Of a stretch of 64,000 bases of DNA, positions 24,771 to 35,035 are shown piece after piece (position 1 is the stretch's first letter; every line of letters begins with the position of its first letter). The position numbers and the translations under genes were made by a program. The notes under the pieces were generated by a model. That model searched no databases and was not told the DNA's origin. It saw nothing but the letters and a program-made list of their open reading frames with translations. This DNA comes from Scalesia atractyloides (taxonomy: Eukaryota; Streptophyta; Magnoliopsida; Asterales; Asteraceae): positions 90,208,240 through 90,272,239 of the forward strand of contig CAMTDV010000023.1 in the NCBI GenBank assembly GCA_947069175.1. Reading direction: 5' to 3'.

Positions 24771-25730
24771 ACAATAGTCAGATTAATTAACAAAGAATCT
24801 GCCAAATAGGTCAGTGATAAAAAGCGGTTGACGCCCAGCACTTCGCATAGTTCCTAAACGAACACTTGGCTTGGTTCGAGAAACATTAACAATCTGGAAT
24901 TGAGCTTCAGGGACTCGCATAAAGCTCTCAAAATCTCCTTTTTTTTAAATTTGAAATTTTATTTCTTGCACATATAAGTGTATACAACAAAGGATTAATA
25001 CTTAGCTTGCAAATGGAGAGTTGGGTTCTTCTAAGCCGAACCAGGCTTGATCTCGAGCTAGGCTCCAACTTAATGACCAGACTCATACAGCTGTATTTTA
25101 TCGTAGTTGAAAATCGAGTGCAACTCAGCTCGTAAAATGTTCGAGCCAGCTTGTTAGTTTTTTTATATTTTTTCAAAATTTTGATAAAAAAAAAAAAGAA
25201 AAATATAAGTAACATATATTGTATGTATTATTTTACTTTTTGAGTATTTAAAGACAGAATTCTTATCAAACAAAGTATAAGGTTAAAATTATGTTTAATT
25301 ATTTCCATATTTTTAATATGTTATTTATAATTAATCTTTAAGTATAAATTCTAACCCTCTTTTATTTCAAATACATTTAAAATTATTATTTAATCTGTTA
25401 AAATAAAATAATTCGGACCACTCACGAGCCGAGCCAGGGCCCAGCTCGGGCCTCGCGATTTACCAATCGAGTCAAGGACAACTGTTTACAACGAGCTTTT
25501 ACCCAACTAAGATGTGAGCGTTTGAAACCTCTGATAGAGTAATGTTTTGAAATAAAAGGGGATGACTTTTCTTTTGCCTATAAAGTTGGCTTTTAGCAGA
25601 CTCTCACCTATTGTCATTTAACGAGCTTTAATCGAGCTATTTTCAAGCGGTTTCAAGCCGTGAGCTATTTCAACTGCCTTAGTCTAAGTGTCAACCGGGA
25701 AAAGAAAAAGAAAAGGGTAGTTAACTATAC
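24771..25730 (-). other. Presumed last intron of the pyrophosphatase
   Basis: Starts with a good donor (GTATAG at 25730) right after exon 7. AT-rich and GCTCG-rich stretches, no gene. A phrase family 'gagctcggctcg'-like occurs near 25420-25460. Confidence 0.5.
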
Positions 25731-28700
25731 CTCGATGTATTTCTTCGCATTATCCCAAGCACCACCAGTGTTCGATGCAGAAATAGCAATCTGCATTACA
25801 AAAAGCATTTTCAGGTCAATCAACCCAACCAGCTCATCTCATCATCAAACTTAAAAGATAACTGTTAAAACAGTTTCAGATTACCTGTACACCCGACACA
25901 AGAGATCCAGCAAGAACACCCGAAAGCGTCTCAACACCAAAGAAGATCCCAACAATGAGAGGAGTGAGCATGACAAGTGCACCAGGCGGGATCATCTCTT
26001 TAATAGAGGCATCGGTGGAGATCTTGACACACGTTGCGTAATCGGGCTTAGCTGTACCTTCCATGAGGCCCGGAATGGTGTTGAATTGCCTTCGTACTTC
26101 TTCGACCATGCTAAGAGCGGCTTTACCGACACTCTTCATTGTCATGGCTGAGAACCAGTATGGAAGCATGGCACCCACAAGTAAACCAATGAAGACTTTG
26201 GGGGTTAATACGTCTACGGTTGTGATTTCGGCCCGGCTCACGAATGCGCCGAATAGAGCCAGGGATACTAGGGCTGCAGACCCTATAGCGAAACCCTGAA
26301 ACCAAATGTAGAAAAGACCTGAATTTAGAGCTGGTAAAACACGAAAATTGACCCAAGTAAACAATGGGTTGATTGTGTTATGGTTTTTTTTTTTAACAAG
26401 TCAAACAGGTAAAATAAATACATTAGCTTGAAAGCAAACGGGTCAAATGGGTCAGACCATTTGAAAATCACCCACATATATATCCTTGAAAATCATTTTA
26501 TCTAAAAAAAATATTACTGAAATAATAAACGTCTGTAACTATATTTTGTCGGATCGAGGATTGATTTACAATCCTGTGCAGGGCGACACATAAGATACAC
26601 AATTGCGAGTATGCACAGATTCTGTGCAGGGACGACGACACAAAGATACACACAAAGCACACACTTATTATATATATTACGTACACATACAAATGAGTTT
26701 GGTTTCGGGGTATTTATACCCTTACAAATTGACGGTTAGATAACCATTTTATTACTACATGACTAACCATCATAAGCGTTTTACTCGATCATCACGTTTT
26801 AAATTCTGCACAGTTTGACTTTATAAACACTGGTTTGACTTTTATATTTGACATCTAAAATCCAGAGTTTCTTGAATATAATTCTGCCAACATATTTGAC
26901 AAATTAATTATTTAAAACAGTATTTTGGACAGTGTTTTAAGAGCTGGTTAATTTATATTTATTGTTTGTGAATGGGTCGATTCGTTTTATGATCTACCTC
27001 GTACGGGCCACAAAAAAATCCAATAATTCTTTTAAAAAGGATATGAGTCAAATTGGTCAAAATTCATCCCAAGTGAATTTTTGATGTGGATAAAACCTCC
27101 TACTTCACTTATTTAATAAAGTACACGGATGGTCCCTATGGTTTACCAAAATTTTGGATTTGCCCCTAGCTTATCAAAAGTACAAAGATGGTCCCTGTGG
27201 TTTGCACTTTTAACACATTTAGTCCCCAGCCAACAAATCTAAAGGTTTTAGCATGTCCAAGTTAGGGAATAAATGCGTTACAAAGTACAAACCACAGGGA
27301 CCATCCTTGTACTTTTGGAATTAGTTGAGGACTAAAGTCAAAGTCAAACCACAGGGACCATCAGTGTACTTTTCAAAAGCTAGGGACCAAATCCAAATAT
27401 TGGTAAACCACAAGGGCCATCCGTGTACTTTACTCTATTTAATAAATTAGACTAGAATTTATTTGAATAATATTAATACTGTGATCATATTTGACACTAA
27501 CTTAAATTTTGGACAAAACTGTTTTGGGTCAACCCTACCTGTGTTGATCCAACCAGATAGACCCACCCATTTTGCCACACCAGATCTTGGAGAAATAGAG
27601 AAGATAAATAAATGAGTAAAATGCCATTTTCGTCCCTGAGGTTTGGTCAGTTTTGCGACTTTCGCCAAAGGTTTGTTTTTTCACATCCGATCCAAAAGGT
27701 TTGAAATCTTGCAATTTTCATCCAACTCGTTAACTCCATCCATTTTTCTCCGTTAAGTCAGGGGTATTTTCGGCCTTTTTGTTAACTTAAAGAGCAATCT
27801 TTTGAATATTTGTACATTATACTATCTACTTGTACATAAAGTGAAAAAGACCGAATTGCCTTTTAAGTTAACAAAAAAGACAAAAATACCCCTGATTTAA
27901 CGGGGGAAATGGATAAAGTTAACGAGCCGGATGAAAATGGCAAGATTTCAAACCTTTTGGATCCAGATATGGAAAAACAAACCTTTGGACGAAAGTCGCA
28001 AAACTGGCCAAACCTTAGGGACGAAAATGGCATTTTACTCTAGAAAGTTAACCAAAGTTTGAATATTGACGAATGTACCTTTCCGATAGCAGCAGTGGTG
28101 TTTCCAGCAGCATCGAGGGCATCAGTTCTTTCACGAATCCGGTGACTCATCCCCGCCATTTCAGCTATGCCGCCAGCGTTGTCACTGATGGGACCGTATG
28201 CATCAATGGCCAGACCGGTAGCTATGGTGCTCAGCATTCCGAGTGCGGCTACAGCAATACCGTACATCGCAGCAAAGCTAAAACTAACAAAAATACTGAT
28301 TGCTATTGCAAAAATAGGGATAATAACTGATTTATATCCCAATGCAAGGCCAAAAATGACGTTTGTAGCAGCTCCAGTACGGCAAGAATCAGCAACATCT
28401 TTCACAGGGCTAGTTAAAATATAGTTACAAATTTAAAAAAAAATTATTAATTTTTTAAAGGATATTACTCTATTAGAGATAAACAAAGAATATATTATCA
28501 TACCTGTACGCGTTGCTAGTGTAGTACTCCGTTACAAATCCTATTATAAGGCCAGCCCATAAACCAACACCAACACATAAGAACAATTGCCTGCAAAGTC
28601 ATCTCAGTGAGTCAACGGTTGATCATAACGTCTTTTTTGCTCATTCTACCTATTAATTCCTTACCAGTTCTTAACTTCTTTCTGAACACCAAAATTGAAG

Positions 28701-31700
28701 ATGGTGAAAGAATAAGGAAGCGCAATCCAACTAACGAGTGCGATACCAATCGTCATCAAAACAGTAGAAATAACAAGTTGGTTTTTCAAAGAGGGTCGAT
28801 TTCCTTTACGGTTTTGACTTCAAAAATGTCAGTGGCGAACAAGGTGGTGATCAAACAAACAAGGATGCCCACTGAGCTGATGAGGAGCGGATACATCATT
28901 CCTGTGAAATCGTGGTTGTTTCCGAATGAAGAAATTGATGCAACAACAAGGGCTGCACATGATGACTCTGCGTATGAGCCGAATAGATCGGATCCCATAC
29001 CTGCAATATCCCCAACGTTGTCACCAACATTGTCAGCAATCACCTGCAGCAGATTGACCAGTCAACAACATGACGATGAAAAAAAAACAAGAGGGGAAAT
29101 ACTGACCCGTTTACTAGTAAACGGATCGATTTAGGTTATTTTTTCTGTCTCTAACGGGTCAACGGGAAAAACTGACAAAAATGCAGGTCAAATGGGTCAA
29201 ACAACTCGTAAGTCACCCAAATTGAATTCTTAATGATAACAAATTACAACCTAAAAAGGTAAGGTTATTTTAAACCATAAAGTTTTTGTAACAAAATTAG
29301 AAAAACAACAGATATCACCAAAGGAAAAAAAAACAAGGGGAAATATTGACCCATTTACTTGTAAACGGATCGATATAAGTTATTTTTTCTATCTCTTATG
29401 GGTCAACGGAAAATGACCAAAAGAAAAGATGCAGGTCAAATGGGTCAAAAAACTCTACGCCCAAATTGAATTCTTAATGCATAAAACATTAAAACTTTCT
29501 ATTAAAAAACAATGTTAGTATTTAAATAATATAATTTCTGTACTTAAATTCAACAAACATTGCTTTGGGTCAAGCAGACCCATATTAACCCCGACCGACT
29601 TATTTGCATGATTTTAAACCTTGAGTAAAATGCCATTTCCGTCTCTAAGGTTTGGCCACTTTTGCAACTTTTGTCCAAAGGTTTGTTTTTCCGCATCTAG
29701 ATCCAAAAGGTTTGAAATCTTGCCATTTTCATCCAACTTGTTAACTGCATCCATTTTCTCCGTATGAAGGGCATTTCCGTCTTTTTAGACATTTTTAATC
29801 AAAATCAAAAACACTATAAGAAATAAAGATCCACTTCTTCTCTTGACTTTCTCCCCACCCAAACCCTTTAATCATCCCAAAAAAATGTCTAAAAGATGAA
29901 AATACCCATGACTTAACTTAACGTTAAAAAATGGATGGAGTTAACGAGTCGGATGAAAATGGCAATATTTCAAACCTTTTGGATCTGGATGCGGAAAAAC
30001 AAACCTTTAGACGAAAGTTGCGAAGCCTCAAGGATGAAAATGGCATTTTACTCTTAAACCTTGGAAGTGTTTTATCTTAAGGAAACTCAGTACCAAAAGG
30101 CAGCCTTTACAGATCATTCATAAGTGAAACACTTTCAAGTCTATCTGCACTTGTAACTATTCACCACTTAATCATCAGTTTAGTTTTAGGGTAAATGACC
30201 AAAAGCTTTGACAAACAATCCACATTTCAGACAAAAGGATAAACATTCTAGCATGATAAATAAGTATTGTGGCACCAGCAAGTTAATATAGAAAGAAAAA
30301 ATTATCAAATTATTTAACCACCCCTACTTCACCAAAAATATATGTGAAAAATATATATTTACCGCTGGATTTCTGGGATCATCTTCGGGAATGTTCCGCT
30401 CAACCTTACCAACAAGATCAGCACCGACGTCAGCGGCTTTCGTATAAATACCACCACCAACTCTACCAAAAAGCGCCATCGAAGAACCACCAAGCCCATA
30501 ACCCGTTATCGCTTCAAAAAGCCCTTCCCAATCATCACCATAATAAATCTTAAAAACATTAATAGTAATATACAACACAAGAAGACCATTAGCAGCCAAC
30601 AAGAATCCCATAACAGCTCCGGAACGAAACGCAACAATAAACGCCTTTCCGACACCTTTTCTTGCCTCAAGGGTGGTTCTGGCATTTGCGTATGTGGCGA
30701 TTTTCATCCCGAGAAAACCGGATATGACGGAAGTTATGGCCCCGAGGATGAATGATACGGTGCTGAAGACTGCGGTGAATAGGGCGGGTTTGCACATTTT
30801 GGCGGTGTCGTATGTGCATTGCTGGTAACTGGTACTGAATCCCTCGACGGATCCCAAGAAGACGAAGATTAATACAGCGAAAGCGATCATGAAGATACCG
30901 ACGTATTGGTATTCGGTAAATAGGAATGATGTTGCTCCTGTAATACAAGAAAAAATAAAACCAATATTAGTTTCTGATAAAAATTACACATTGACACCCT
31001 GTGCATCAGCAGTACCTTCTAAAATTGGTTTTCATACAAGTCACGCATTGGATTCATACAAGTTACTTATAATAGTAAAAAAACAAATTATCACACACTT
31101 AACAACAGGGTCAAGATGTAACTTTTAAATTTTGAATCAAGATAGTAAGAGTTCCATGAAACAATTGAGAAGTGAGTAAGAAACTAAATACAAGTCTGTC
31201 AATTTAATCTTTAATAAAAAAATTTGCTGGTCAAAGAATGAAATCTTCAAGAATTATAATATAATGATGTCAGTAACTGAAAATTCCCTTCAACATTCAA
31301 CCAACAAACCAGCAAAAGGGATCAATCAGCTTCTTATCACAGTGTTATATAACACATTAACAGTTGAATTTTATGATTAAAATATTAATAAAAAAAACGC
31401 AACTATATGTGCTAATATTGCAAAATTCAAGCTTACAAACTTTATTCTAAAAAAATCACACAACCATCCCCAAGTGACGTCATGGTGGTTAACATGTATG
31501 CTTAACAATCAAAAGGTTGCGAGTTTAAATGCTGGAAGGTGTAGGTAGTGGTGTATTTATCCTTTATTCTCTAAACTCTAGGGTATAATGTTCAAAAAAA
31601 ATTAATCACACAACCATCACTAATACTAATATTTAAAAAAAAATCAGAACTAAGGTAAAAAACAGAAACTTCATGTCAAACCATAGAGAAGTGAGCAAGA

Positions 31701-32475
31701 AACTAATATATATAAGTCTGTCAATATAAAATGTAATCAAAATAATATGATGGTCAAAGAATGAGATCTACAAGAATCACAAAAATGTCAGTAACTTAAT
31801 ACAATCAACAAAATTGCTACAAAACACATTAACAGTCAAACTTTATGATTAAAAAATGAACAAAAAAAATATATGTTCTAAATCAAGTACACAAACTTTA
31901 ATCTAAACTAATCACACAACCACCACTAATATCAATAATAATAATATAATCATAAAATCAAGGAAACATAAACTTCATGTCAAACCAACTTAAGGAATAT
32001 AGAAACTAATTATTAAACACAATATCATTATTACTAACTTAATTACCAATCCACAACACCTGATTCATAAACACGCTTATAGATTTCTCTAGCAACAAAC
32101 AAACAATATTCCAATAGTCAAGCCTAAAAACATCATATAAAATGTTACAAAAACACAAAATCACAAAACTAAAAATCATACAAATCATCATAAGAATACT
32201 ATTTTACAAATCACAGATATCTAATCATCCAAACTACCTTCCGAAATAGCGTTCTGAATCTCGGCACATTTCTGCACAACGTTATGATCATTAACACCTT
32301 CTTCTTCCTCGATCAAGGACTCGGTGAACGCGTGTTTAGCGTCCGGTTTGTCGAGCGAGAGGGAGACTTTGGAGACGAGGAACCACTGGAGGAGAGAGAA
32401 GACGATTCCGACGACTGCGCATGCCGGAATTAGGATTTCGGTGCCGAGATCTGAGAGAATTGTGGACGTTACCAT
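25731..32475 (-). CDS. Vacuolar H+-translocating pyrophosphatase, type I, exons 1-7
   Basis: Tonoplast proton pump that hydrolyses pyrophosphate to acidify the vacuole. Exons (minus): 32475-32238, 30937-30363, 29043-28665, 28590-28504, 28409-28079, 26295-25885 and 25790-25731, all with GT-AG junctions and matching phases. They cover about 694 of the usual ~765 residues, with many membrane spans. The catalytic signatures DVGADLVGK and DNVGDNVGD are intact in exons 2-3. GNTTAAIGK (exon 5), with Ala rather than Lys at the key place, marks the K+-dependent type I. Exon 3 is 379 bp where 380 is needed: one base is missing between Pro and Ser codons near 28791-28795, putting a TGA at once in frame. 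Exon 8 is only seen in altered form at 24590-24770. All other exons are clean and strongly conserved, so either the assembly has errors here or the gene was disabled very recently. Confidence 0.9.
27120..27436. mobile_element. Foldback MITE in pyrophosphatase intron 5
   Basis: Ends AGTACACGGATGGTCCCT... and ...CCATCCGTGTACT are inverted copies, and the internal arms repeat 'gtccctgtggttt' / 'aaaccacagggac' several times. ATTTAATAA occurs on both sides (27111-27119 and 27437-27445), a 9-bp duplication as made by Mutator-type elements. It carries no coding sequence. Confidence 0.75.
27614..28040. mobile_element. Mutator-type foldback MITE, copy 1 (intron 5)
   Basis: Inverted ends GAGTAAAATGCCATTTTCGT and its reverse complement close a 427-bp element whose arms pair over most of their length ('ccaaaggtttgttttt', 'gatccaaaaggtttgaaatctt', 'gttaactccatcc'). 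Same family as 29623-30053. The flanks taaataaat / tagaaagtt do not match, so the target duplication is lost or the ends are slightly off. It lies 39 bp from the exon 5 donor. Confidence 0.8.
29076..29485. repeat. Diverged tandem duplication in intron 2
   Basis: Two units (about 29076-29240 and 29320-29485) share 'aaaacaagrggaaatactgaccc', 'gtaaacggatcgat', 'gcaggtcaaatgggtcaaa' and 'ccaaattgaattcttaatg'. Non-coding, inside the intron between exons 2 and 3. Confidence 0.75.
29623..30053. mobile_element. Mutator-type foldback MITE, copy 2 (intron 2)
   Basis: 431-bp element of the same family as 27614-28040: ends GAGTAAAATGCCATTT and inverse, arms pairing through 'gatccaaaaggtttgaaat'. It is flanked by a perfect 9-bp duplication TTAAACCTT (29614-29622 and 30054-30062), which supports a Mutator-superfamily origin and precise ends. 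Confidence 0.88.
31155..31925. repeat. Diverged duplication in pyrophosphatase intron 1
   Basis: About 31155-31453 and 31675-31925 share 'gagaagtgag.aagaaact', 'aagtctgtcaat', 'tggtcaaagaatga', 'gtcagtaact', 'acacattaacagt' and 'tttatgattaaaa' in the same order. A SINE sits at the end of the first unit. Confidence 0.75.
31469..31603 (+). mobile_element. SINE in intron 1 with 15-bp target duplication
   Basis: 135-bp element flanked by the perfect direct repeat AATCACACAACCATC (31454-31468 and 31604-31618). It has a tRNA-like start (GTGACGTCATGGTGGTTAAC, A-box-like), a weak B box (GCGAGTTTAAATGC) and a 3' A-rich tail (TTCAAAAAAAATT). It is antisense to the host gene and belongs to a different family from the SINE split by the retrotransposon. 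Confidence 0.78.
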
Positions 32476-32700
32476 GGCGGAGATACGACGGAGGAGAAAC
32501 AGGGAAGTGAGGAGTGAGAGAGGGTTTAAATTGTTTGGGGTGTGTTTTTGTGTGGCAATGAAAGGTTTCAGGTTGGGGTGATGATATATATTTATAGGAT
32601 GATGTTGTGTGTGTGTGTGTTTTGTATTTTATAATTTTGTACGTGTGTGTGTGTGTGTTATGTAGAGAGAGAGAGAGGGTGAGTTAATTGATGGGAGAGT
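32476..32700 (-). promoter_or_regulatory. Pyrophosphatase promoter and 5' UTR
   Basis: On the minus strand TATAAATA lies at 32596-32589, about 115 bp upstream of the ATG at 32475, a sensible distance for a TATA box with a short leader. Further upstream are CA/GT microsatellites (about 32609-32621 and 32644-32658) and a CT/GA microsatellite (about 32664-32677), common in plant core-promoter surroundings. Confidence 0.6.
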
Positions 32701-33740
32701 TAATTTTGTATTTTTTGTTGGTGATACTTGGCAATAGTTTATCTTCACTTATTATTATTTATATAAAGGGTTTGCGTAAAATGAAAATTTATACTTGTCG
32801 TAAGAAGTTGTAGAACTCGTCTTACGAAAGATTTTTTAAAAAAAAATATCAAAAATTCTTAAAAAATTGACTTTTCTTAACAAAAAATTTATAGCAGTTA
32901 TAAAGGGCCGAAAACACCACTTTGAAAAAATAAATTATGGCCGTCTTTGTAACATGTTAATCTATGGGTGTGAAAAAGACAGGGGTAAATTCGCATAAGA
33001 AGGTCGAGTTCTCTAAATTCTCACAACTTGTATAAGTTTTCCTTTAAATCCTAATTGCATATAGCTTTAGATAGATCATTGAATTAATGTTGAGTTTAGG
33101 GTAAACATACCTTATTTGCTATTTTTTCTTGTTTTGCCTCACTTCAAGTTTTCATTAAAACAACTTAAAACTTTTACTTTTCTTTATGTTTCTTTTGACT
33201 TTTCATTGTATTTTATTGAATTACAAATAACATGCATTGTTGCATTGTCGAATGTTTGGTTTTTGGTTTAAAAATTGATGGATTTCGGTTTTCGGTTTCA
33301 TAAATGGGTTTGGTTTGTTTTTTAGGTTTTCGACCAAAGTTTATATTATCGTGTGAACATTATTTGTGTGTGTATTATACGTTACTATGTATACATGTGT
33401 GTGTATGTAAGGAGAGAAGTGAGTTAATGATGAGAGTATTTTGTTGTTTTTTATTTACTTTTATATTATTAATATTAAGTGGATCTCATTTTACCTCTAG
33501 AGTATACGCATTTATTTCGTTATCTTTATTTTTATAATTATATTAAAAATTATTATAATTTTTTTGCTTTATCAATTAAATAATATTTTTTACATTTACT
33601 ATTAAATCTTTTCTCTCTCATTCACTCACACCACTTTAAAAAAATATTTAAAAACTTAATAGAGGTGAAGAGTGTCTCCCAAATGTACAGATAATTTTTT
33701 TACTCAAAACCACTTTTATAATAGACACAACCTACTCACA
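32701..33740. other. AT-rich upstream region, no gene seen
   Basis: No gene. The stretch about 33130-33400 ('tttcggttttcggtttcataaatgggtttgg', 'cgtgtgaa', 'gtgtgtattatac') has a diverged counterpart at about 34480-34860, on the far side of the GGY-rich tract. Confidence 0.45.
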
Positions 33741-33754
33741 TAAAAATACAGAAT

Positions 33755-34290
33755 GTGGCGGTGATGGGTGCTAGCGGCACGAGTGGTAGCGATGATAGGT
33801 GGCGGTGAAAGGTGGGCGGCGAGCGGCGATGGTGGCCATAGTGGTGGCTGGTGGAAACAGAGGCAGCGGTGGGTGGCAACGGATGGCGGGCGGGTGGCGA
33901 CGGCGGTGGTTGGTAGTGGCGAAGGTGGTGGCGGGTGGTGGTGGTGACAAGTTGCGGTTGGCGGTAGCGGTGGGCGTCGATGGTGAGTGGTGGCGACGGT
34001 GGTGGGTAGAGGTGGCGATGGGTGACGGTGGTGGTGGTGGTGGGTGGCAGCAACAGCGAGTAGCGGTGGTGGTGACGATATGTGGTGGGGTCGATGGTGG
34101 TTGGTGGCGGCGGAGGCAGCGATGGGTGGCAATGGTGGCGTGTGGGTGGCGACTGCGGCGATGGCTATCCGGTGGTCGGCAGTGGCCAATGGTCGCGGTG
34201 TTTGGTGATGGCGACTGGCGGGACCCAACGACGGTGGGCATCGGCAATGGGTGGTGGTGGCAACAGTGGTGGGTTGTGGTGTTGTTAATG
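33755..34290. repeat. GGY-rich low-complexity tract
   Basis: About 535 bp built from GGTGG, GGCGG and GGTAGCGG motifs. All three minus-strand frames stay open (Pro/His/Thr-rich) and plus-strand frames are Gly/Trp/Val-rich; this comes from the base bias and not from a gene. It ends in a block (about 34300-34460) with 'ggaatggaatg' facing 'cattccattctattcc'-like sequence, as in some non-autonomous DNA elements. Confidence 0.7.
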
Positions 34291-34889
34291 AAAGGCGTAA
34301 GAGATGATGAAATGAAAAAAACGGCGGGTGGATGGAATGATTTTGAGGGAATGGAATGCCTCATGTAATGGGTGATTTCATTCAATTGACTAACCAAACA
34401 CTTATTTCTTCATTCATTCGTAATACTCCATTCTATTCCGTCTCTCATTCTTACGTACCAAACACTACCTTAAACTTTTGTTATATTTTATTATAATAAT
34501 TACAAACCACATGCAATGTTGGCTTGCCAAAGGTTTATTTGATATTTGAAAATCGATAGGTTCTGGTATTTTTCAGTTTCACTAAATGGGTTCAGTTGGT
34601 TTTTACGGTTTCGATCAATTTTTTTTTGTCCTGTGAAATATTCCGTGAGCAAAGGCTTAGCTACATAGAAGGGTAAAGGTTCGGCCGAAACCATTGTATT
34701 TTGACATCGTACTTGTAGAAATTTCATCATCAAACCCGTAGAATTCTTTAAATCAAACCCTGAAAAATTTCTGAACCCATAGAAAAAAGAATCTGGTTAC
34801 GCCCCTGTCCGTGAGGGTATTATACACACATTTGTGTATGCATATATATTGAGAAAAGCTATTAATGATTAAGTATAGATTCTTATATG

Positions 34890-35035
34890 TTTTTTTGAAT
34901 GGCAAACTGACGGACCATTGGAATATTATCGTGTTACCAGCGGAACCACCAGATCATATCCATCTCCATAAGTATAATGTCTGCCAATTCAAAAGAAAAC
35001 CCAATAAATATGGGAAAACCTCCCTTGTGGGAATC
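34890..35035 (-). mobile_element. SINE, 3' part, split by the retrotransposon
   Basis: Minus-strand SINE: A-rich tail at 34890-34896, then the body up to 35035, continuing after the retrotransposon at 46868-46941. Joined, box B reads GGTTCGATTCCC, a near-perfect tRNA B box, and box A is TAGCCTAGTGAC. TCTTATATG flanks the whole SINE (34881-34889 and 46942-46950), its own 9-bp target duplication. The LTR element entered inside box B. Confidence 0.8.

Noticed and set aside
28607..29134. 175-codon plus-strand frame
   Set aside because: Antisense to pyrophosphatase exon 3, whose minus-strand coding is unmistakable.
33716..34397. Long overlapping Pro/His-rich frames on the minus strand and Gly/Trp-rich frame on the plus strand
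   Set aside because: They follow from the GGY base bias of a low-complexity tract; several frames are open at once and none has a domain.
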